Below, one piece after another: positions 1-5,343 of a stretch of DNA of 8,805 nt. The stretch spans positions 1-8,805 of the forward strand of contig JAVBLG010000124.1 in assembly GCA_031553655.1 (NCBI GenBank), given 5' to 3'. Positions within the stretch are counted from its first letter, which is position 1. Each line of letters starts with the position of its first letter. The notes beneath the pieces are model-generated. The model was not told the origin of the DNA. It made no database searches and was given only the letters and a program-made list of their open reading frames with translations. Source of the DNA: JAVBLG01 sp031553655. Its GTDB lineage: Bacteria > Desulfobacterota > Desulfovibrionia > Desulfovibrionales > Desulfovibrionaceae. The position numbers were made by a program, and so were the translations under genes.

Positions 1-17
1 AAAGGGGGATGGGGGTC

Positions 18-70
18 CGGGGGAAGGGGGGAACCCCTTTTTACCAAAAAGGGGTTCCCCCCTTCCCCCG
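18..70 (-). terminator. Perfect 25-bp inverted repeat after preA, terminator-like
   Basis: Arms 18-42 and 46-70 are exact reverse complements, separated by a 3-base loop (acc). The arms are built of G runs, AA, G runs, AACCCC and TTTTT. The hairpin begins 5 bases after the preA stop codon, so it would form at the 3' end of the preA transcript. No clean U tract follows it; the T run sits inside the stem next to the loop. It is therefore either an unusual intrinsic terminator or a 3'-end stabiliser. A related G-rich hairpin follows the fumarase operon at about 5298-5337. Confidence 0.7.
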
Positions 71-75
71 AAAGC

Positions 76-1257
76 TCAAATGTAAATGGCTCCGGTCGGA
101 CATACCTGGGCGCACAGGCCGCAGCCATCGCAGCGATTGTGGTCTATGCGCGGATATTCTCCTTTTGCCCAGGATATGGCCTGATAGCCGCTGTCAGTGC
201 AACTGGTGGCGCATGAGCCGCATTTTGCGCATATTTCCTGAGCGTACTCGGCCACGGAGGTACTGCGGGCAAGGGCGCGGTGCTTGGCGATATTAGGCAA
301 AGCCAGGCCCACAGCGTCTTGTACCGAAGTCAGATTTTTGCGCTCCAGCCAGGCGGTGAGGCCAGTTGTGAGATCGTTGATAATGCCGTAGCCGTGTTCC
401 ATCACAGCGGAACATATCTGCACGCACCCGGCCCCAGCCAGCAAAAACTCGGCGGCGTCTTCGTGGCTGTAGATGCCGCCCACACCGCATATTGGAAGAT
501 TTGAGGCTGTTTTGGCCTGAGCCACGCAACGCAGGGCAATGGGCTTGATGGCCCGACCGGACAACCCGGCGAAAGCGCCTTTTCCTCCGACGGAAAGGCG
601 TGGGGTAAAGCTTTCTATGTCTATGCCCGGCAAAGAGGAAATGGTATTGATGGCAGTTATGGCGTCAGCCCGGTTGTTTTTGGCGGTTATGGCGGCGGCC
701 TCAAAATCGCAAGCCATGGGCAGCTTGACCAGAATGGGCAAGGTGGTGGATGAACGCACCCAGGTTATGACCCGCCCGAGTAGTTCCAGGTCGTTGGCAA
801 TGGCGGCCATGCCGCCTTCTTCCGCGCCGCCGTGCGGGCAGGAGACATTCAGCTCCAGGGCGGAGGCTCCGGCCTGCTCGCAGATTTTCGCGGCGGAGCG
901 CCAGGCTTCTTCTTTTGGCGAGCCGCCGTACAGAATACTGGCTATGAGCGCATGCTCCGGAAAGGCGCGCCTTATGGCGGCGATGTCTTCGGCCCATTCT
1001 TCGGCCCCGCGCGCGGAACCCTGTTCTATATTGGCAAAAGACGTTATAGCGCGCCCGGAGCGCACGGCCCGGATGCGCGGCCGCACATCGGAAAGCGCGT
1101 CGGACTCATATTGGCTTATGGTTTTGATTACCGCGCCTCCCCATCCGGCCGTGAAGGCGCGTTCGAGCATTTCTCGCGAATTGGTAGGCGGGGCCGAAGC
1201 CAGAATGAAGGGATTGGGCAGGGATATGCCTGCGAATTCGGTATGCAAGCTTTGCAT
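76..1257 (-). CDS. preA: PreA-like dihydropyrimidine dehydrogenase subunit (DHOD-type barrel plus 2[4Fe-4S])
   Basis: Predicted 393-aa cytosolic FMN and iron-sulfur protein. In the known family PreA works with PreT to reduce uracil or thymine to the dihydro form with NAD(P)H. Residues 1-305 look like a dihydroorotate dehydrogenase barrel: N137-x-S139-C140-P-H142 matches the pyrimidine-binding and catalytic loop of dihydropyrimidine dehydrogenase, N204-T205 matches its second substrate-binding pair, SGRAIKPIALR lies at 233-243, and GVGGI (258-262) fits the FMN phosphate site. The C-terminus has two CxxCxxCxxxC sets (C343/346/349/353 and C376/379/382/386) for two [4Fe-4S] clusters. The start at 1257 was chosen because AAAGGAAG lies just upstream and homology begins there; the frame stays open to 1542 but that part is low-complexity translation of a repeat. 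No preT is present in the window, so the electron partner and exact substrate are uncertain. It lies downstream of the sigma54 activator gene on the same strand. Confidence 0.82.
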   Translation of the reverse strand: MQSLHTEFAGISLPNPFILASAPPTNSREMLERAFTAGWGGAVIKTISQYESDALSDVRPRIRAVRSGRAITSFANIEQGSARGAEEWAEDIAAIRRAFPEHALIASILYGGSPKEEAWRSAAKICEQAGASALELNVSCPHGGAEEGGMAAIANDLELLGRVITWVRSSTTLPILVKLPMACDFEAAAITAKNNRADAITAINTISSLPGIDIESFTPRLSVGGKGAFAGLSGRAIKPIALRCVAQAKTASNLPICGVGGIYSHEDAAEFLLAGAGCVQICSAVMEHGYGIINDLTTGLTAWLERKNLTSVQDAVGLALPNIAKHRALARSTSVAEYAQEICAKCGSCATSCTDSGYQAISWAKGEYPRIDHNRCDGCGLCAQVCPTGAIYI

Positions 1258-1261
1258 GTGA

Positions 1262-1268
1262 CTTCCTT
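1262..1268 (-). promoter_or_regulatory. Ribosome binding site of preA
   Basis: On the minus strand the bases read AAGGAAG, ending four bases before the ATG at 1257-1255. This site decides the preA start and excludes the upstream open extension. Confidence 0.75.
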
Positions 1269-1303
1269 TGGTAAGTTGGAGCAATTTCGGGTGTAGCGCG
1301 GAC

Positions 1304-1506
1304 CAGTTTGGCGTCAGACGAGGAAGGCAAATTTTCCGCGAGGCGAGCGTACTCTTCTTTAAAGCCGACGGCAGTCGCGCGGCGTGCCGCGCCTTTGAGC
1401 CGCCAAGCCGCGTCGGTCGGGCTCCGCCCGCCGACAACCGATGCGGCGTAGTGCGGCGGCCAAATGACCCGAGCGGAAAATTTAGCCTGACGAAGAAGCC
1501 AAACTG
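1304..1506. repeat. 203-bp imperfect inverted-repeat element between activator gene and preA
   Basis: The outer arms CAGTTTGGC (1304-1312) and GCCAAACTG (1498-1506) are exact complements. So are AAATTTTCCGC (1329-1339) and GCGGAAAATTT (1473-1483), extended by GGC/GCC with one bulged base. The centre holds a strong hairpin: GTCGG (1412-1416) and CGGGC (1418-1422) pair with GCCCG and CCGAC (1426-1435) around loop TCC, with one bulge at 1417. Flanking GCCGCC and GGCGGC blocks extend the fold. A smaller GC hairpin sits near 1377-1392. The element starts 5 bases beyond the activator stop codon. It could be a terminator or attenuator, an RNA structure, or a small non-autonomous mobile repeat. No coding capacity is credible. 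Confidence 0.6.
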
Positions 1507-1511
1507 ACTCG

Positions 1512-3374
1512 CTACACACCAAGGGCCTTGCGGCGACGCCACAAAGTGGAGCGGCTTATGCCGAGCAGCTCGGCGGCTTTACCCGCGCGCCCTCTGCACT
1601 GGATCAAGGCCGCGCGCAAGTCTTCGGCCTCGGCGTCTTCTCCTGGCAGGCAGCGGCAGCCCGGCCGCGCATCGTCCATTAGTGTATGGATAATGCCAGC
1701 GTCCACAGTGGCAGACGCCACAGTAGCGGAGATTCTTTCCATAACATTTTGCAATTCGCGGATATTTCCCGGCCAAGAGTAGCGGCACAGGGCGTCGAGC
1801 GCACCAGGGGCAAGTTCCGGCGGCCCTCCGTGTTTGCGGGTGCAGGCGCTCAGCAGGCGCCGGGCAAGAGCGGGTATGTCGGAGGCCCGCTCCCGCAACG
1901 GGGGCAGAACAAGGCGCAGCACATTCAACCGGTAGTAAAGATCATCGCGGAAGGATCCAGCTTCGACCATAGCTCGCAGATCTTTGTTAGTGGCGGCTAT
2001 GATACGCACATTGACGGGCATGAGGTGGTCATCACCCAGGCGCATGACCCGTTTTTCCTGCAATACACGGAGGATTTTACCTTGTGTGCTCTGTTCCAGT
2101 TCCGCTATTTCGTCAAGAAATACGGTACCCCCGTGGGCTAATTCCAGAAGCCCGGCCTTGCCCTTGGGATTGGCTCCGGTGAAGGCCCCACCCGCATATC
2201 CGAATAATTCGCTTTCCAGGAGCTGTACCGGCAGAGCCGCGCAGTTTACCGCCAGAAATGGTTCGCCGGAGCGGTGCCCGTGATTGTGTATGCTCTGGGC
2301 GAACAGTTCTTTTCCTGTTCCGGTTTCGCCCTGAATGAGCACTGTGGCATCGGTCAGCGCATAGTCCGAGGCTACGCTTATGGCCCGGCGTATGGCCGTG
2401 CTGTCACCCAAGATGTCGGAAAAACGCGCGATTGCCTTGTGGCCTGGGTCGAGAGCCTTGTTTCTGACCGTAGCTTCCATTTTGCGGATGGTGTGCGCAT
2501 CGTGAAAGGTGGCCACGGCCCCCAGGGTTTTGCCGTTTACGGTCAGGGGGATTTTGTTGCAGATTATGTCGCGGCCAAAGGATTTGATTACATTGCCCAA
2601 TTCCTTGCCGCCGTTGGTCAGGCTTTCCTCAAGACGCAGCTCGGGCCATATGTCGCGGGAGAGCGCGCCTGTGGAAGAACCGGGCTTGCGACGCGCCATC
2701 TTTTCCGCTCTGGGGTTGATGAGCGTGACGCGGCCTTCGGTGTCTATGGCGATAATGCCGTTATCCGCATAAGTTATGACGGCTTCGCGCAGCAGGTTAC
2801 GAGCTTTTTCCTGCTCCAGGGCGCGGCTTATGCGCAGAGCCTCGGTTATAGACTCGGTGATCGATTCCAGGCCGTTTCTAACCACGATGGAAGGAATGCC
2901 CACTCGGTCGGCCACCAGCGCGGTGGCGATTCCGCCCATCAGGGCGTCCATACCGGCGGATTTTGCTTCGGCCACGCGCTCCTCGATTTCTTCTTCCTTT
3001 TCCAGAGGGAATACGGTCAGGCGGGCATCCAGCAATTCGTTCAGGCAGCCGATGCCTCTGGTCATTTCCGAAAAGGCCACCACCCCTACCCGTTCTCCGT
3101 ATTTACGCGCCGCATGCCAGGCCCGCAGTAAATCGAAGCCGGTAATCGGAACCATAACCACAGTGCAGTGGGGCAGGGCTTCGGCAATGCCTCTGGCCGT
3201 GGCGCCACGGGATATGAACAATTCGACGCCTTTTTCCGCCAGTTGGCGGGCCTTGATTACGCCCTTGCTCAGTAATCCGTGTTCCAGATAAAAGGCTTCG
3301 CGCCGGTTTTCAACCGCAATGGCGGCATATTCCAGCATGAGTGGATCTGGAGCGATGAATCCTATTTGTACCAT
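1512..3374 (-). CDS. Sigma54-dependent transcriptional activator, PrpR_N-PAS-AAA+-Fis HTH
   Basis: A 620-aa bacterial enhancer-binding protein that remodels RNA polymerase-sigma54. Residues about 10-180 resemble the PrpR N-terminal sensor domain (note ISRGATA, 54-60), which in PrpR responds to 2-methylcitrate. A PAS-like region covers about 197-290. The AAA+ domain has Walker A GETGTGKE (349-356), the sigma54-contacting loop GAFTGA (396-401), Walker B GGTVFLDE (415-422), IIAATN (458-463), an arginine-finger region FRDDLYYRLN (475-484) and WPGNIREL (534-541). A Fis-type HTH lies at about 595-618 (GKAAELLGISRSTLWRRR). There is no receiver domain, so control is probably by ligand rather than phosphorylation. 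An in-frame TGA two codons upstream fixes the ATG at 3374 as the first possible start; the SD is weak. The gene is divergent from the fumarase operon, whose upstream region has a sigma54 promoter, so that operon is the likely target. The ligand is unknown; a C4-dicarboxylate or related acid is a guess. Confidence 0.92.
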   Translation of the reverse strand: MVQIGFIAPDPLMLEYAAIAVENRREAFYLEHGLLSKGVIKARQLAEKGVELFISRGATARGIAEALPHCTVVMVPITGFDLLRAWHAARKYGERVGVVAFSEMTRGIGCLNELLDARLTVFPLEKEEEIEERVAEAKSAGMDALMGGIATALVADRVGIPSIVVRNGLESITESITEALRISRALEQEKARNLLREAVITYADNGIIAIDTEGRVTLINPRAEKMARRKPGSSTGALSRDIWPELRLEESLTNGGKELGNVIKSFGRDIICNKIPLTVNGKTLGAVATFHDAHTIRKMEATVRNKALDPGHKAIARFSDILGDSTAIRRAISVASDYALTDATVLIQGETGTGKELFAQSIHNHGHRSGEPFLAVNCAALPVQLLESELFGYAGGAFTGANPKGKAGLLELAHGGTVFLDEIAELEQSTQGKILRVLQEKRVMRLGDDHLMPVNVRIIAATNKDLRAMVEAGSFRDDLYYRLNVLRLVLPPLRERASDIPALARRLLSACTRKHGGPPELAPGALDALCRYSWPGNIRELQNVMERISATVASATVDAGIIHTLMDDARPGCRCLPGEDAEAEDLRAALIQCRGRAGKAAELLGISRSTLWRRRKALGV

Positions 3375-3560
3375 GTTTCAATCCACAGTCAGCTCCATCC
3401 GCCAACTGACTCCGTCTGCGGCGGATAGGAGCCATGCGGATGGCCTCCCCTTAAGGAGAGGGTTACAAGAAGGATTTCCTCGACTTCGCTGTTTTGTCAA
3501 TCAAATTTTCACCCTGAAGGGGGATGTTTCAGATCGTAAAGGAAGTTTTGATGAATCACC

Positions 3561-3594
3561 TCTGCCACATAATAATACATTATGCCACATTGTG
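3561..3594. promoter_or_regulatory. Candidate activator binding repeats (TGCCACAT twice, 20-bp period)
   Basis: TCTGCCACAT (3561-3570) and TATGCCACAT (3581-3590) are copies spaced by exactly 20 bp, two helical turns, with ACAT also ending the intervening decamer. The second copy runs into the small palindrome CACATTGTG (3586-3594). The repeats lie about 108-137 bp before the predicted fumarase transcription start, the usual distance for sites of sigma54 activators. That the neighbouring activator binds here is inference. Confidence 0.45.
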
Positions 3595-3600
3595 AAACAA
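3572..3600 (-). promoter_or_regulatory. Possible sigma70-type promoter of the activator gene
   Basis: On the minus strand TTGTTT (3600-3595) and TATTAT (3577-3572) are separated by 17 bp. The -10 matches the consensus at 5 of 6 positions and the -35 at only 3 of 6. Transcription would begin near 3565, giving a leader of about 190 bases. The second TGCCACAT repeat lies in the spacer, so a protein bound there could repress the activator gene. Confidence is low because the region is AT-rich. Confidence 0.25.
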
Positions 3601-3670
3601 AAATGAAGCATTTTGTGTTGTCTAGCATTTTAATATTTTATAATATGCTTAATTATTTAAATTAATTTAT

Positions 3671-3687
3671 TTGGAACGCCTTTTGCT
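3671..3687 (+). promoter_or_regulatory. Sigma54 (-24/-12) promoter of the fumarase operon
   Basis: The sequence TTGGAACGCCTTTTGCT matches the sigma54 consensus YTGGCACGNNNNTTGCW with one mismatch (GGAAC for GGCAC). The invariant GG (3673-3674) and GC (3685-3686) have the required 10 bp between them. Transcription should start near 3697-3699, giving a leader of about 65 bases. A sigma54 activator is encoded divergently next door, which makes a chance match unlikely. Confidence 0.8.
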
Positions 3688-3750
3688 GAACAGTGTTGTC
3701 ATGAGATGATTTTTCGTTATCAAGTTTTAGAGACAGCCCCTATCAACAAC

Positions 3751-3756
3751 AGGAGG
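3751..3756 (+). promoter_or_regulatory. Ribosome binding site of fumarase alpha
   Basis: A full AGGAGG Shine-Dalgarno sequence lies seven bases before the ATG at 3764 and fixes the start. It is the strongest ribosome binding site in the window, implying high expression once the sigma54 promoter fires. Confidence 0.85.
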
Positions 3757-3763
3757 AACGTAT

Positions 3764-4663
3764 ATGAGCGCAGAGCAGAACGTGAAGCGCATGACCGACA
3801 TCATGGGCAAATTTGTTGCCTTGGTCGGCAAAAAGCTGGCTGACGACGTTGAAGCCAAGCTGGCGGAACTCAGAAGCAAAGAAACCGACGCCATGCCCAG
3901 GGTTATTTATGACACCATGGCGCTCAATCAGAAACTGGCCATGGATCTGGATCGCCCCAGTTGTCAGGATACCGGCGTTTTGCAGTTCTGGGTAAAATGC
4001 GGTTCGCGTTTTCCCCTTTTGAACGAAATTGAAAAAATTCTTACCGACGCCGTGCTTGAAGCCACGGTCAAAGCGCCCCTTCGCCACAACTGCGTGGAAA
4101 CCTTTGACGAATACAATACCGGCAAAAATATCGGCAAGGGTGCGCCCACCATTTTTTGGGAAATCATGCCTGACCGCGACGACGTGGAAATTTACACCTA
4201 CATGGCCGGCGGAGGCTGCTCTCTGCCGGGTAAAGCCATGGTGCTCATGCCCGGCGCGGGCTATGAGGGAGTTACCGAGTTTGTCATGGATATTATGACC
4301 ACCTATGGCCTCAATGCCTGCCCGCCGCTGCTGGTTGGCGTAGGCGTGGCCACCTCGGTGGAAACCGCGGCGCTGCTTTCCAAAAAAGCTCTCATGCGCC
4401 CCATAGGCACCCACAACCCCAATGAGCGCGCGGCCAAAATGGAAAAATTGCTCGAAGACGGCATCAATGCCATCGGTCTGGGGCCGCAGGGCATGTCGGG
4501 CAAGTATTCCGTTATGGGCGTACACATTGAAAACACGGCCCGCCACCCCTCCACCATAGGCGTGGCTGTCAATGTGGGCTGCTGGTCGCACAGACGCGGC
4601 CTCATCGCCTTTGACAAGGACATGAACCACAAAGTGCTGTCGCATACGGGGGTGACGTTATGA
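3764..4663 (+). CDS. fumA: Class I fumarate hydratase, alpha subunit (TtdA/FumA N-terminal type)
   Basis: A 299-aa cytosolic subunit that carries the [4Fe-4S] cluster of a two-subunit class I hydro-lyase, interconverting fumarate and L-malate. Three cysteines fit the cluster ligands of the TtdA family: C67 in SCQDTG (66-71), C186 in NACPPLLVGVGVATS (184-198) and C273 in NVGCWSHRRG (270-279). Their spacing matches E. coli TtdA (C71, C190, C277). Other family blocks are the GGGCSLPGKAM stretch (149-159) and IGTHNPNERAA (214-224). The length is full for the family. The ATG at 3764 follows a perfect AGGAGG. The stop overlaps the beta start by four bases (ATGA). L-tartrate dehydratase is the main alternative, but tar or ttd transport and regulator genes are absent; fumarase is the usual role in sulfate reducers and other anaerobes. 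A sigma54 promoter upstream suggests dedicated induction. Confidence 0.9.
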   Translation: MSAEQNVKRMTDIMGKFVALVGKKLADDVEAKLAELRSKETDAMPRVIYDTMALNQKLAMDLDRPSCQDTGVLQFWVKCGSRFPLLNEIEKILTDAVLEATVKAPLRHNCVETFDEYNTGKNIGKGAPTIFWEIMPDRDDVEIYTYMAGGGCSLPGKAMVLMPGAGYEGVTEFVMDIMTTYGLNACPPLLVGVGVATSVETAALLSKKALMRPIGTHNPNERAAKMEKLLEDGINAIGLGPQGMSGKYSVMGVHIENTARHPSTIGVAVNVGCWSHRRGLIAFDKDMNHKVLSHTGVTL

Positions 4664-5274
4664 GCGCCAAAAAAATCTTGACCACACCGATTCGCGATGA
4701 AGATCTTGCCGACATCCATATCGGCGATATCATCTATCTGAACGGCTACCTTGTTACCTGCCGAGACGTAGCCCACCGCCGCCTGATAGAAGAAAAACGC
4801 GAGCTTCCGGTGGATTTGCGCGGCTTGGCTATTTTCCACGCCGGGCCGATTGTGCGCCCTGTAGGCGACGACAAGTTTGAAATGGTTTCTATCGGCCCCA
4901 CCACCAGCATGCGCATGGAAAAATTCGAAAAGGAATTTGTGGCCCAGACCGGCGTAAAATTGCTGGTGGGCAAGGGCGGCATGGGAACGGGCACCATGGA
5001 AGCCTGCAAGGAACATAAAGCCTTGCACGTGGTGTTTCCGGCCGGGTGCGGCGTGTTGGCCGCCACCCAGGTGGAGGAAATAGAACGCGCTGAATGGCGC
5101 GATCTGGGCATGCCCGAAACCTTGTGGGTGTGCCGGGTTAAAGAATTCGGCCCGCTGATTGTCTCCATCGACACCCACGGGCGCAACCTTTTTGAAGAAA
5201 ACAAGGTTGTCTTTAATCAGAAAAAGCAAGAACAGATTGAATCCATCTGCAAACAGGTGAGTTTCATAAAGTAG
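4660..5274 (+). CDS. fumB: Class I fumarate hydratase, beta subunit (TtdB/FumA C-terminal type)
   Basis: A 204-aa partner of the alpha subunit that completes the active site of the two-subunit fumarase. Visible family motifs are GDIIYLNGYLVTCRDVAHRR (22-41, with R35, D36 and H39), FHAGPI (59-64), GPTTSMRM (79-86), GKGGMGTG (104-111), PAGCGVLAA (127-135) and KEFGPLIVSIDTHG (161-174). Its start codon overlaps the alpha stop (ATGA at 4660-4663), and a GGGGGTG stretch lies just upstream, so translation is probably coupled to keep subunits in 1:1 ratio. It is the last gene of the operon and is followed by hairpins before the convergent histidine kinase gene. The symbol is by position in the two-gene operon; it does not mean E. 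coli fumB. As with alpha, tartrate dehydratase is a less likely alternative. Confidence 0.9.
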   Translation: MSAKKILTTPIRDEDLADIHIGDIIYLNGYLVTCRDVAHRRLIEEKRELPVDLRGLAIFHAGPIVRPVGDDKFEMVSIGPTTSMRMEKFEKEFVAQTGVKLLVGKGGMGTGTMEACKEHKALHVVFPAGCGVLAATQVEEIERAEWRDLGMPETLWVCRVKEFGPLIVSIDTHGRNLFEENKVVFNQKKQEQIESICKQVSFIK

Positions 5275-5279
5275 GCGCG

Positions 5280-5337
5280 CCGCGCATCGCGGGGTAAGGG
5301 GGGGAACCTCTTCTGGGGAAAAAGCGGTTCTCCCCTC
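5280..5337. terminator. Hairpins between convergent fumarase operon and kinase gene
   Basis: A small stem CCGCG/CGCGG with loop CAT lies at 5280-5292. A larger stem follows: GGGGAACC (about 5300-5308) pairs with GGTTC (5326-5330) and CCCC (5332-5335), with one bulged T at 5331. The 69-bp gap separates two converging genes, so this is probably a two-way terminator, although no U tract is present on either strand. The arm resembles the G-rich hairpin at 18-70 (shared AAGGGGGG-AACC core). Confidence 0.5.
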
Positions 5338-5343
5338 ACCACC

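Larger units (their letters stand above)
3375..3763. other. Divergent control region between activator gene and fumarase operon
   Basis: This 389-bp stretch contains no convincing gene. Its activator-proximal half (3375-3550) is of ordinary base composition, with a short stem TCCGCC/GGCGGA near 3400-3426 and the palindrome CCTTAAGG near 3449-3456. From 3561 it carries spaced TGCCACAT repeats. About 3603-3672 is strongly AT-rich, which suits DNA bending between activator sites and promoter, although no clear IHF consensus was found. It then has a sigma54 promoter and a leader of about 65 bases before the fumarase start. Confidence 0.7.

Noticed and set aside
539..1261. Long plus-strand open frame antisense to preA
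   Set aside because: Composition is a mirror of preA codons, there is no recognisable motif, and preA on the other strand has clear catalytic and cluster motifs.
1258..1511. Second sigma54 promoter for preA (GG-N10-GC inside the inverted repeat on the minus strand)
   Set aside because: Only the GG and GC match; the surrounding bases do not fit TTGGCAC or TTGCW, and the area is rich in GG and GC by composition.
1258..1542. N-terminal extension of preA by 95 codons in the same open frame
   Set aside because: The extension translates the GC-rich inverted-repeat element and even overlaps the activator gene end. A good ribosome binding site and the start of homology are at 1257.
2274..3291. Plus-strand open frames inside the activator gene
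   Set aside because: They are antisense shadows of a strongly supported AAA+ regulator and have no motif or ribosome binding site of note.
3319..3606. Possible 95-aa plus-strand protein in the divergent control region
   Set aside because: Its first part is antisense to the activator start and the rest covers regulatory repeats. No family motif or Shine-Dalgarno was seen.
3698..3756. Possible leader stem (GTTGT with ACAAC) that might hide the fumarase ribosome binding site
   Set aside because: Only about 5 bp pair over a long loop, which is no better than chance in this leader.
3743..5229. Long minus-strand open frames opposite the fumarase genes
   Set aside because: Histidine- and glycine-rich translation typical of antisense frames; the plus strand has intact fumarase motifs and ATGA coupling.
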